Below, one piece after another: positions 53,313 through 62,158 of a stretch of DNA of 64,000 nt (within the stretch, counting starts at the first letter, position 1; the number at the start of each line of letters is the position of its first letter). The notes under the pieces were generated by a model. The model was not told the DNA's origin. It ran no database searches and was given only the letters and a program-made list of their open reading frames with translations. The translations under genes were made by a program, and so were the position numbers. Source of the stretch: Rhodospirillales bacterium (GTDB lineage Bacteria > Pseudomonadota > Alphaproteobacteria > Rhodospirillales > WMHbin7); the NCBI GenBank assembly GCA_016214125.1, contig JACRPC010000012.1, positions 124,001-188,000 on the forward strand, given 5' to 3'.

Positions 53313-56300
53313 CTAGCGCTCGTCGCCCTCGGGCGAACCACAACCGCCGCCGCCGGGAGTCTCGATAACGAAAACGTCGCCCGGATTCATGGCAACGATC
53401 GCGGTGCCGGCCAGTCTTTCGACCGTGCCGTCGGCCCGCTCGACCCGGTTGATGCCCAGCGCGCCGGGCCCCCCGCCATCGAGACCGAAAGGCGGCACCC
53501 GACGATGGCCCGACAAGATCGCCGCCGTCATGGCGCGGCGGAACCGAATGCGGCGCACCACCCCATCGCCGCCCGGCCAGCGTCCGGTGCCGCCCGAGCC
53601 CCGCCGAATGGCGAAGCCGTCGAGCACCACCGGAAACCGCCACTCCAGGACCTCGGGATCGGTGAGGCGCGAGTTGGTCATGTGGGTCTGCACCGCGTGC
53701 TGGCCGGCGAAGCCCGGCCCGGCCCCGGCGCCGCCGCAGATGGTCTCGTAATATTGGTGACGGTCGTCGCCGAAGGTGAAGTTGTTCATGGTGCCCTGGG
53801 CGCCGGCCAGCATGCCGAGCGCCCCGTAAAGCGCGTCGGTCACGCATTGCGACGTTTCGACATTGCCGGCCACCACCGCCGCCGGCGGGCGCGGATTGAG
53901 CAGCGAGCCTTCGGGAATGACGATCTCGAGCGGCTTCAGACAACCGGCGTTGAGCGGAATGTCGTCGTCGACCAGGGTGCGAAAGACGTAGAGCACCGCC
54001 GCCTTGGTGACCGCGGTCGGGGCGTTGAAGTTGGTCGGCGACTGGGCCGAGGTGCCGGTGAAATCGATGCGGGCCCGCCGGGCGGCGCGATCGACGCGCA
54101 CCGCCACCCGGATCGTTTCGCCGCCATCCATGGCGTAGGTGAAGCTTCCGTCGGAAAGGCGGTCGATAACCCGGCGCACCGATTCCTCGGCGTTGTCCTG
54201 GACATGGCGCATATAGGCCTCGACGACCTCAAGGCCGAAATGCGCGACCAAGCGCCGAAGCTCGCGCACCCCCATGGCGTTGGCGGCGATCTGCGCCTTG
54301 AGATCGGCGATGTTCTGCAAAATGTTGCGGGCCGGATAGGGACCGCCGGCCAACAGGGCGCGCAGCTCGGCCTCGCAAAAGCGGCCCCGCTCGACCAGCG
54401 TGAAATCGTCGATCAGCACCCCCTCTTCGTCGACGGTGCGCGAGGCGGGCGGCATCGAGCCGGGGGTCAGGCCGCCGATGTCGGCATGATGGCCGCGCGC
54501 CCCGACAAAAAACAGCGGCGACCCGCCGCCATCGTCGGCGAACACCGGGGTGATGACGGTGACGTCGGGCAAGTGGGTGCCGCCATTGTAGGGGGCGTTG
54601 AGGGCGTAGACATCGCCCGGCGCCATGGCGCCGGCGCGCTGGCGGATCACCGTCTGAACGCTCTCGCCCATCGAGCCCAGATGGACCGGGATGTGCGGCG
54701 CGTTGGCAACCAGTTGACCGTCGCGGTCGAAGATGGCGCAACTGAAATCGAGCCGCTCCTTGATGTTGACCGACGAGGCGGTGTTGACCAGCGTGGCGCC
54801 CATCTGTTCGGCGACCGACATGAACAGATTGTTGAAAATCTCCAGCATGATCGGATCGGCCGCGGTGCCGATCGCCGATCGGCGGGGCGGCTGTGCGACC
54901 CGGCGCAGAACCAACGAGCCGTCGGCGATCGTCGTCGCCCGCCAGCCCGGCTCGACCACCGTGGTCGCGTTGGTCTCGGCGATGATGGCCGGGCCATCGA
55001 CGGCGGAATCCCGCGCTAGGCGATGGCGCGCGAACACCGGCGCCTGATGCCAGACGCCACCGGTGTAGAGCCGCACCGAAGTCTCGGGCGCCGGTGCATC
55101 GGCCGCCATCCCCTCGGGCGTCAGCGGCAGCCGATCGGCCAGCCCTTCGCCGGCCCCGATGGCCTCGACCGAGGCCGCTTCGGCGACCAGGCCGCGCTCG
55201 GGCATGGCGAAGCCGAAACGCTGGCGGTGGGCGGCGGCAAAGCTCTCGGCCATTGCCGCCGGCGTGCCGTGGGGCACCGGCAGCGCCGTGTCGGTGCCGG
55301 CATAACGCACATGAATCCGCCGCTCCAGCACGACCGCTTTGGCCGGCACGCCTTGGGCGATCACCGCCTGGCGCGCCTCGAAGTCCAGCTCGGCCAGTCG
55401 CGCCTCAAGAACGGCCGGCAGTTCATCGTCGAAAGGCTGCTCGACGGTCCGCTCGCGCAGCGCCCGCACATCGGCCAACCCCATGCCGTAGGCCGAGAGC
55501 AGGCCGGCAAAGGGATGGATAAGCACTGTCGTCATGCCCAGCGCGTCGGCCACCAGGCAAGCGTGCTGACCCCCGGCACCGCCGAAGCAGTTGAGCGCGT
55601 ATTCGGTGACGTCGTGGCCGCGCTGCACCGAAATCTGTTTGATCGCGTTGGCCATGTTCTCGACGGCGACACGCAGGAAACCCTCGGCTACCGCTTCGGG
55701 CGACCGGACCTCGTCGGTAGCGGCGGCGATTTCGCCAGCCAGCGCCGCAAAGCGGGCGCGCACCGCGGCGCCGTCGAGCGGCTGGTCGCCGCCCGGACCG
55801 AAGACGCGGGGAAAGAAATCGGGCTGGATCTTGCCGACCAGGAGGTTGCAGTCGGTCACCGTCAGCGGCCCGCCGCGCCGATAGGCGGTGGGTCCGGGAT
55901 TGGCGCCCGCCGAGTCGGGGCCGACCCGGAAGCGCGCGCCATCGAAATGCAGGATCGAGCCGCCGCCCGCCGCCACCGTGTGGATGCGCATCATCGGCGC
56001 CCGCAGCCGCACCCCGGCGATTTGGGTTTCGAAAGCGCGTTCGTAGGCGCCGTCGAAATGCGCCACGTCGGTCGAGGTTCCGCCCATGTCAAAGCCGATC
56101 ACCTTGGCGAATCCAGCCGCCTGGGCGGTGCGCGCCATGCCAACCACGCCGCCGGCCGGGCCGGACAGGATGGAATCCTTCCCTTGAAATCGCCCGGCAT
56201 CGGTGAGGCCGCCATTCGACTGCATGAACATCAGCCGCACTCCGCCAAGCTCGCCGGCGACGCGATCGACATAACGGCGCAGGATCGGCGACAGATAGGC

Positions 56301-56933
56301 ATCGACCACCGTGGTGTCGCCGCGCGACACCAGTTTCATCAGCGGACTGACCTGGTGAGACACCGAGATCTGGGTAAAGCCCTGCCGGCCTGCCAACTCT
56401 GCCACCCGGCGCTCGTGATCGGGATAGCGGTAGCCATGCATGAACAGAATCGCCACGGCGCGGATGCCGGCGGCGAAGGCTTCGGCCAGGCCGGCGGCGG
56501 CTTCGGCCTCGTCGAGCGCCTCCAATTCCTCGCCATCGGCGGCCATGCGCCCGCCGACCTCGATCACCCGTTCGTGCAACAGCTCGGGCAACCGGATGCA
56601 CCGCTCGAACAGGCGCGGCCGGTTCTGGTAGCCGATGCGCAGCGCATCGGCGAAGCCCCGGTTGGTGACCAGCAGCACCCGATCGCCTTTGCGTTCGAGA
56701 AGCGCGTTGGTGGCCACCGTGGTGCCCATCTTGACCGCCACCACCGCGCTGCCCGGAATGGGCTCGGCGGCGCCCAGACCCAACAAATCGCGGATGCCCT
56801 GCAAGGCAGCATCGGAATAGCGCTCGGGATTTTCCGACAATAGCTTGAGGGTGACCAGGCCGCCATCGGGCCGCCGCCCCACCAGATCGGTGAAGGTGCC
56901 GCCGCGATCGATCCAGAATTGCCAGCCGCTCAT
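53313..56933 (-). CDS. Fused hydantoinase/5-oxoprolinase (HyuA-HyuB)
   Basis: A 1206-residue protein of full length for the fused family. The N-terminal HyuA half has the ATP-binding motifs FWIDRGGTFTDLV and GFDMGGTSTDVAHFDG. The C-terminal HyuB half begins about residue 690 (PIMLEIFNNLFMSVAEQMGA) and ends with a glycine-rich PGGGGCGSP. Such enzymes hydrolyse 5-oxoproline or hydantoins with ATP. I chose the ATG giving MSGWQFWIDRGG, where homology begins. It is convergent with the permease gene (19-base gap). Substrate choice between oxoproline and hydantoin is not resolvable by eye. Confidence 0.93.
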   Translation of the reverse strand: MSGWQFWIDRGGTFTDLVGRRPDGGLVTLKLLSENPERYSDAALQGIRDLLGLGAAEPIPGSAVVAVKMGTTVATNALLERKGDRVLLVTNRGFADALRIGYQNRPRLFERCIRLPELLHERVIEVGGRMAADGEELEALDEAEAAAGLAEAFAAGIRAVAILFMHGYRYPDHERRVAELAGRQGFTQISVSHQVSPLMKLVSRGDTTVVDAYLSPILRRYVDRVAGELGGVRLMFMQSNGGLTDAGRFQGKDSILSGPAGGVVGMARTAQAAGFAKVIGFDMGGTSTDVAHFDGAYERAFETQIAGVRLRAPMMRIHTVAAGGGSILHFDGARFRVGPDSAGANPGPTAYRRGGPLTVTDCNLLVGKIQPDFFPRVFGPGGDQPLDGAAVRARFAALAGEIAAATDEVRSPEAVAEGFLRVAVENMANAIKQISVQRGHDVTEYALNCFGGAGGQHACLVADALGMTTVLIHPFAGLLSAYGMGLADVRALRERTVEQPFDDELPAVLEARLAELDFEARQAVIAQGVPAKAVVLERRIHVRYAGTDTALPVPHGTPAAMAESFAAAHRQRFGFAMPERGLVAEAASVEAIGAGEGLADRLPLTPEGMAADAPAPETSVRLYTGGVWHQAPVFARHRLARDSAVDGPAIIAETNATTVVEPGWRATTIADGSLVLRRVAQPPRRSAIGTAADPIMLEIFNNLFMSVAEQMGATLVNTASSVNIKERLDFSCAIFDRDGQLVANAPHIPVHLGSMGESVQTVIRQRAGAMAPGDVYALNAPYNGGTHLPDVTVITPVFADDGGGSPLFFVGARGHHADIGGLTPGSMPPASRTVDEEGVLIDDFTLVERGRFCEAELRALLAGGPYPARNILQNIADLKAQIAANAMGVRELRRLVAHFGLEVVEAYMRHVQDNAEESVRRVIDRLSDGSFTYAMDGGETIRVAVRVDRAARRARIDFTGTSAQSPTNFNAPTAVTKAAVLYVFRTLVDDDIPLNAGCLKPLEIVIPEGSLLNPRPPAAVVAGNVETSQCVTDALYGALGMLAGAQGTMNNFTFGDDRHQYYETICGGAGAGPGFAGQHAVQTHMTNSRLTDPEVLEWRFPVVLDGFAIRRGSGGTGRWPGGDGVVRRIRFRRAMTAAILSGHRRVPPFGLDGGGPGALGINRVERADGTVERLAGTAIVAMNPGDVFVIETPGGGGCGSPEGDER

Positions 56934-57278
56934 GCGCCTTTGCCAATAAGACGGGGGAAGTTTACACGCCAATTTCGCCTTCGCAATCGCCAGCCTCCGC
57001 GAAGGGCTTTGGCGGAAAGGCGGCCGGCGCCGCCCAAGGATCGTCCATTTTGCGTCTCGGCATCGGGTAAGCATGGCCGAATTACGTCGGGCAGTCTGTC
57101 CTACAAATCAGAACGCCTTCAAATGGGTGGCATCTGGCTTTGTGTTCGCCCGATTGCAGATGCCGAACGCTGCACAAATGCTTGGAGCGGAAATTCGGCC
57201 ATTAAACCGGACATTCATTAGCAAAGTGGCCAGCCCCAATGCCTTTATTGCGGATAAGGCCATGCCCATCAGAGCCCC
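56934..57278. other. Gene-poor stretch, lower GC than surroundings
   Basis: No convincing gene. A 69-codon frame from the ATG at 57073 and opposing frames exist but show no family features or ribosome site. GC is lower than in neighbouring genes from about 57090 to 57250. Together with the gene fragment that follows, it looks like the remains of acquired or decayed DNA. Confidence 0.4.
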
Positions 57279-57600
57279 CTGACCAACGACCGTCGCCTGA
57301 TCCTCATCAATCTCGAACAGGCTTACGACGCCTGGATTGAAGGCAAACGCGCCCGAGCCGCACTTCCCAACATCCTTCGCTGGAAGACCCTTCACGGACG
57401 AGACTATCTTTACCGGTTTGCCGATAAGGCCGGCAACGCCACGAGCCTTGGGCCGTGTTCGCCAAAGACCGAGGTCAAGGACGCCTATGACCGCGACAAG
57501 CGCGCCTTGCTCGATCGCCAAGCTACGATCCTAACCCGGCTCGATCAGACCGGAAGGCTCTATCGCGCGCTGCGCCGGCCAAGGCTTCCCCGCCCGCTTT
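57279..57600 (+). pseudogene. Fragment resembling the N-terminus of a nucleotidyltransferase-type hypothetical protein
   Basis: In frame with 57279 the translation reads sensibly (LINLEQAYDAWIEGKRA, ILRWKTLHGRDYLYRFADK, AGNATSLGPCSPKTE) and resembles the N-terminal part of a widespread nucleotidyltransferase-like family of well over 300 residues. A TAA at 57255-57257 lies upstream in the same frame. No ATG, GTG or TTG occurs before the body, and the frame runs into the 3' end of the cyclase gene and stops at 57704. It lacks both its start and most of its length, so it is a decayed remnant. The family recognition is from memory and moderate. Confidence 0.5.
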
Positions 57601-57622
57601 GTAACGGTGCCCGAAGATTTCC

Positions 57623-59686
57623 CTATTTGGAGGCCAGGGAGACCATTCCATCCCAATCGGGCCCCGGTTCGGCTTCCATGTTCTGCAGGCAGCGTTGGAG
57701 ATAGATCAGCGCCGGTCGGTCGGTGGGGCGGAGTTGGATGACCTCGGCGAAGGCCTTGCTGGCTTGGCTCCACCGACGCTCGCGGTAGTCATCGACGCCT
57801 TCCTGGAACAGCCGGGCGACCCGCCCGATCCCTGGCGTTTCTCCGTCCAAGAGGTGATCCAGGATCTCATAGACCGTAACGGCCTGGGTCTTGCCTTGGA
57901 CACGAACCCGGTCGATCTCGCGGGCCAATCGCTTATCCCGGAGGGCCTGGTAGGTATCGCTGGTGACCAGGATCTGGGTTCCGTAATGCTTATTGGCGGA
58001 CTCCAGGCGAGAGGCCAGGTTCACCATGTCGCCGACCACCGTGTAATCCATCCGCTTCGGTGACCCGATATAGCCCGCCACGGCCCGGCCCGTGTTCAGG
58101 CCGATGCCGATGCTGATAGCACGGTGGCCCGCCTGGCTCCGTCGCCGGTTTAGGTCGCGAAGGGCCCGCAACATGGCGACCGCCGATGACACCGCCTCGT
58201 CGGCGTCAAGGGGAGAGGCGATGGGAGCGCCGAAGATCGCCATGATGGCGTCGCCGATGAACTTGTCGAGGGTGCCGCCATGTTCGAAGATCACCTCCAC
58301 CATCTCGGTGAAATACTCGTTGAGCATCGCCACCGTATCGCCGGGTGACAGCGCCTCCGTCAGCGAGGTGAATCGGCGCATGTCGGAGAAGAGGACGGTG
58401 ACCTCCTGCTCCTTGCCGCCCAGAATGGACTCGTCCGCTTCGAGAAGGCTGTCCAGCACCTTGTCGGACATGAAGCGGGACATGGTGTTCTTGATGCGCT
58501 TCTCGCGCGTGATGTCCTCAAGCACCAACATGCTGCCGATGGGCCTTTCGTCGATGCCGATCAGTGCGATGGCCGAGAGGTTGACCGAGGTGCCGCTCCC
58601 GTCGGCCATCCGGATTTCCCGGTCGAACATGGCCTCGGAGCGCCCGCCCTTCTGGACGCTCTCCAGGAGATCGAGGACCCAGGCGTTCTCGGCGCCCAGG
58701 ACCTCCGATACGGGAAAGGACAGCAAATCCCCGCCGTCCCGCTTCAGGATGCGCAGGGCGGCTTCATTGGCCTTGGTGACCTTGCCGGCGCCATCCAGGG
58801 TGACGACACCGTTGCTGAGGCTCCTGAGGACGCTCTCGTTGAAGTTCTTGACCCCGAGAACCTCCTCGAAGAGCTGGGCGTTGCGTAGCGCGCCGGCCGC
58901 CATGGAGCCGAGGGTCGAGGCTTCCAGGAGATCGCTGGCATGGTAACCGGCGTCGACCCGCGTGGTCGCCAGGACGAGGGCGCCGGAACAGCGATCGCGC
59001 GCCATCAGCGGAACCATCAGGACGGCGAAGATATCCGGCACCTCGTTCCGCCAGCGGGAATCGGACGGAAGGTCATTGATGATCTCGCCCTTTCCGTGGG
59101 CGACGACGTCCTGGAAAAGGGCGGACTCAGTGATGGCAGAGAGTTTCGGCGCTTTTTCCGCCCTGAAGGCGGCCAGTGGCAGGAATCCGCCGCCTTCGGA
59201 TCGCACCAGGACTAGGCCGGTATTCTCCGGATCGGCCTCGTCCTGGAATTCGGCGAGAAGGGCCTCGGCCACCGCCGGGGCTTCCAGGGAGCGGTTCAAG
59301 GCCAAGGCCGCCCGGTGTAGGAGTGATATCTCGCGGTATTGCTGGAGGGTCTCGGCCGAGACCGCCCGGCGCGCAGCCTCGGCATCGACGATGGCCTGCA
59401 GTGACCGGGCAATGAAGCGGGCCAGCGTATCGACGCCCGCGGCGTCGCCTTCCTTCGCGGCGACAACCACCTCTCCCGCCGTCGCGCCGTTGACCGTAAG
59501 GGGAAAGCGCGCGCCGCCGTCTCCAAGTTCGGCCAGCCGCCGCCCGGCATCGCCGGCTCCAGCGGCGGCAACCGGCTTGCCGCCCTCCAGCACGGCGAGC
59601 AAGACCGCTTCAGGGAAGCTGGCCACCGCCTCGGCCAGGTAGTCGCCCAGGAAGCGCGGCTTCAGGAGGCGGCGCAACTCGGTCAT
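57623..59686 (-). CDS. Adenylate/guanylate cyclase with GAF and PAS sensory domains
   Basis: A 687-residue soluble protein. The N-terminal 120 residues are Ala-rich without clear domain; then a GAF-like domain (about 125-270), a PAS-like domain (about 285-405), and a class III cyclase domain (about 425-605). The cyclase has the metal aspartates in VLFSDMRRFTSL and DKFIGDAIMAIFG and the region DYTVVGDMVNLASRLESA. A short TPR-like tail follows. It should make cAMP (or cGMP) in response to an internal ligand. Last gene of the signalling operon, 6 bases after the response regulator. Confidence 0.93.
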   Translation of the reverse strand: MTELRRLLKPRFLGDYLAEAVASFPEAVLLAVLEGGKPVAAAGAGDAGRRLAELGDGGARFPLTVNGATAGEVVVAAKEGDAAGVDTLARFIARSLQAIVDAEAARRAVSAETLQQYREISLLHRAALALNRSLEAPAVAEALLAEFQDEADPENTGLVLVRSEGGGFLPLAAFRAEKAPKLSAITESALFQDVVAHGKGEIINDLPSDSRWRNEVPDIFAVLMVPLMARDRCSGALVLATTRVDAGYHASDLLEASTLGSMAAGALRNAQLFEEVLGVKNFNESVLRSLSNGVVTLDGAGKVTKANEAALRILKRDGGDLLSFPVSEVLGAENAWVLDLLESVQKGGRSEAMFDREIRMADGSGTSVNLSAIALIGIDERPIGSMLVLEDITREKRIKNTMSRFMSDKVLDSLLEADESILGGKEQEVTVLFSDMRRFTSLTEALSPGDTVAMLNEYFTEMVEVIFEHGGTLDKFIGDAIMAIFGAPIASPLDADEAVSSAVAMLRALRDLNRRRSQAGHRAISIGIGLNTGRAVAGYIGSPKRMDYTVVGDMVNLASRLESANKHYGTQILVTSDTYQALRDKRLAREIDRVRVQGKTQAVTVYEILDHLLDGETPGIGRVARLFQEGVDDYRERRWSQASKAFAEVIQLRPTDRPALIYLQRCLQNMEAEPGPDWDGMVSLASK

Positions 59687-59692
59687 GACTGC

Positions 59693-60076
59693 CTATTCCA
59701 GCCCGAGGATACCCTTGGCCAGCCCGAGCAGTTCGTCGGGATCGAAAGGTTTGGTCATGTACCGGTGGGCCCCGGCCTCGATTCCAACCTGCCGGTCCAC
59801 TTCCTGCCCCTTGGCGGTCAGGAGGACGATGATGGTGCCCGCCAGGTCGGGTTCCTCTTTGACCTTGCGGCAAACGGCGTAGCCGTTCATCAGGGGCATC
59901 ATGACGTCCAGGAAGACCAGGGCGGGTTTCTCGCTCCGGATGGTGGCCAGGCCCTCCTCGCCGTTGGTGGCCGAGAGGATCTCGAAGCCGTGTTCGTCCT
60001 CCAGATATTCGAGCGTCTGTTCGATGAGGGAGCGGATATGCGGCTCGTCATCGACGATGAGGATTTTCTTGTTCAT
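59693..60076 (-). CDS. Single-domain response regulator
   Basis: A 127-residue receiver domain with the acidic pair D9-D10, phospho-acceptor D57 (VFLDVMMP), switch T87 (LLTAKG) and K109 (MTKPFDPDEL). No output domain. It should receive phosphate from one or both histidine kinases encoded just upstream and pass the signal by protein contact, possibly to the cyclase encoded 6 bases downstream. The start follows the kinase stop by 3 bases. Confidence 0.94.
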   Translation of the reverse strand: MNKKILIVDDEPHIRSLIEQTLEYLEDEHGFEILSATNGEEGLATIRSEKPALVFLDVMMPLMNGYAVCRKVKEEPDLAGTIIVLLTAKGQEVDRQVGIEAGAHRYMTKPFDPDELLGLAKGILGLE

Positions 60077-60079
60077 TGC

Positions 60080-62158
60080 CTATCCAGTTCCTTTCGTTTT
60101 CGCCGGAATGACGAACGAGAAGGTGCTTCCCTTTCCCACCTCGCTCTCCACCCAAATCCGGCCGCCGTAGTGCTCGACGATTTCCTTGCAGATGGCTAGG
60201 CCAAGCCCCGTCCCTTTGGGCTTGTCGACCAGGGTATCGTCCCGCACGACCTGATGAAATTTGTCGAAGATTCTTTCCTGCTCCATGGCCGGGATGCCCG
60301 GCCCGGAATCGCGCACGTCGACCCGAAGCAGGCCGTCGGCCTGGCGCCAGGCCCTCAGCTCCACCTCGCCTTCCTCCGTGAACTTGGCGGCGTTGCTGAG
60401 CAGGTTGGCGATCACCTGGGTCAGGCGGTCCGGATCGGCCGCGGTCTCGGGGAGCCCTTCCTCGATCGCAACCGTGAAGGAAACGCGCGGACTGGCGGAA
60501 AACACTGCCTCGACGGCCCGGGCGGCCTTTTGGACGAGGTCCCCGAACCGGAAGGTTTCCTCGTTCCAGGCGACCCTTCCGGACTCGATCTTTGCGATGT
60601 CAAGCACGTCATCGATGAGACGGGTCAGGCGATCGCTTTCGGCCAGGATGATTCCCAGGTTTTCCTGAACCCTGGACGCGGTCTTTTCCGCCTTGGCGTC
60701 GCCTTGGGCCCGTGGCGCGAAGACCTTTTCGAAGTCCTTGGCGATCAGCTTCGCGAAACCCCGAACCGAAGTGAGCGGCGTCCGCAATTCGTGTGACACC
60801 GAGGACAGGAAGCCGGACTTCATGCGATCCAGTTCCTTGAGTTCCTCGTTGGCCTTCTCCAGATCGTGCGTCCGTTCCTTCACCTTGATATCGAGTACGT
60901 CGATGTTCTCGCGCAGTTGCTCGACCATGGAGTCGAAGGCCGCCGACAGAACGCCGATCTCGTCGTCTCGCTGGATGCCGCTGACCGCCGAAAGGTCGCC
61001 GTTGCGGACCCGTCGCGCGGTATCCGAAAGCCTCCGGATGGGTGCCGTGAGCTTGCCCACGAACACGTATCCCAGCAGGGTCGCTAGGACGAGAACGACC
61101 GCGGTGATCGCCAGGATGCGGTTGCCCAGGACATCGGCGCCCCGCTGGAGTTCCTCGGTATAGACCGATGAAGCCAAGTACCAGCCGAAGCCCTTGAAAT
61201 GCCGGACCCAGGAAATCTTGTCATAACTGTAGTTTCCTGGATCGGACGGTTTGTCCCATTTGTAGACGAGGCCATCGCCGGTATCCGCGACGGCGACCAG
61301 GTCCCGGACCAAGGGGTGCCCGGTGGTCGGATTTTCGAGGCCCGCGACATTCTTGCCCTCGATGTTCGGATTCGGGTGGATGAACATGTTCATCCCGGAA
61401 TCGAAGATGTACACATATCCAGTCTTGGAAATCCTGATCTCGCGAAGGGATGTTCGCAGTCGCTCGATGGCCTCCATCTTCTTTTCCACCACCTCGGCGT
61501 CAATGTCGTCCATATAAACGCCGGTGCCGATGACCCACCCCAACTGCGGGAAATCCATGAAATAGGCGAGCTTTTCACTCGGATCGGATGCCCCTAGGCG
61601 ACTCCACCAGTAGGTACGGTAACCCTCCCCTGATCGGCGGGCGATTTCGACCATGGGCGGAATGAGGAGCTCTCCGCGCCCATCGCGGAGTTGCGAATTG
61701 TCGGTGCCGTTCACCTTGGGGTCGGGATGAGCGATGGAGAACGAGTCGTAATCCACCACCCAGATGTAGTCGTCCTTGCCGAAGCGGAGGGAGCGCAGGC
61801 GCTCGGCAACCCTGGCCGTCGCCTGATCCCTGGTCAGAGCCCCTTTGTCGACCTCGGCGAAGACCGACCGGATATAACTGGCGGCAATGGAAACCACATT
61901 CTTGAGTTCCCGCTTCCGCGCATCGATCGCGCCTTTCCGGTAGTCTTCCAGATCGGCATGGATCCGGTTCGCAAGTTCATAGACGTTGTCGAGAATGGTC
62001 CGGCCGGCCGTCTGTTCCTGGTCGTAGATGGTCTTCTTAATCAGGGGCACCGAAAGGAAATAGATTGCCGCCCCGAAAATGGCCACGATGACCACCTGAA
62101 GGGCAAACAGGCGGAGGAACAACTTCGACCGAAGCATGGTTGGAGGATTGCCGGTCAC
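60080..62158 (-). CDS. Membrane histidine kinase with Cache sensor and HAMP domain
   Basis: A 692-residue kinase. TM1 is about 18-38 (LFALQVVIVAIFGAAIYFL). A large periplasmic Cache-type sensor follows (DDYIWVVDYDSFSIAHPDP, GYVYIFDSGMNMFIHPNP); TM2 lies near residue 350, then HAMP, a coiled coil, HisKA with H456 (SVSHELRTPL) and HATPase (GTGLGLAICKEIVEHYGG). I chose the GTG at 62158, which has AAGGAG at good spacing and overlaps the previous stop (GTGA), over the ATG at 62137. Cache domains bind small organic ligands outside the cytoplasmic membrane. Confidence 0.92.
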   Translation of the reverse strand: MTGNPPTMLRSKLFLRLFALQVVIVAIFGAAIYFLSVPLIKKTIYDQEQTAGRTILDNVYELANRIHADLEDYRKGAIDARKRELKNVVSIAASYIRSVFAEVDKGALTRDQATARVAERLRSLRFGKDDYIWVVDYDSFSIAHPDPKVNGTDNSQLRDGRGELLIPPMVEIARRSGEGYRTYWWSRLGASDPSEKLAYFMDFPQLGWVIGTGVYMDDIDAEVVEKKMEAIERLRTSLREIRISKTGYVYIFDSGMNMFIHPNPNIEGKNVAGLENPTTGHPLVRDLVAVADTGDGLVYKWDKPSDPGNYSYDKISWVRHFKGFGWYLASSVYTEELQRGADVLGNRILAITAVVLVLATLLGYVFVGKLTAPIRRLSDTARRVRNGDLSAVSGIQRDDEIGVLSAAFDSMVEQLRENIDVLDIKVKERTHDLEKANEELKELDRMKSGFLSSVSHELRTPLTSVRGFAKLIAKDFEKVFAPRAQGDAKAEKTASRVQENLGIILAESDRLTRLIDDVLDIAKIESGRVAWNEETFRFGDLVQKAARAVEAVFSASPRVSFTVAIEEGLPETAADPDRLTQVIANLLSNAAKFTEEGEVELRAWRQADGLLRVDVRDSGPGIPAMEQERIFDKFHQVVRDDTLVDKPKGTGLGLAICKEIVEHYGGRIWVESEVGKGSTFSFVIPAKTKGTG

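Noticed and set aside
57108-57521. 137-codon minus-strand open frame between oxoprolinase and cyclase genes
   Set aside because: No ribosome site or recognisable motif, and it overlaps the plus-strand fragment that has clearer protein-like character. Not certain, but not supportable.
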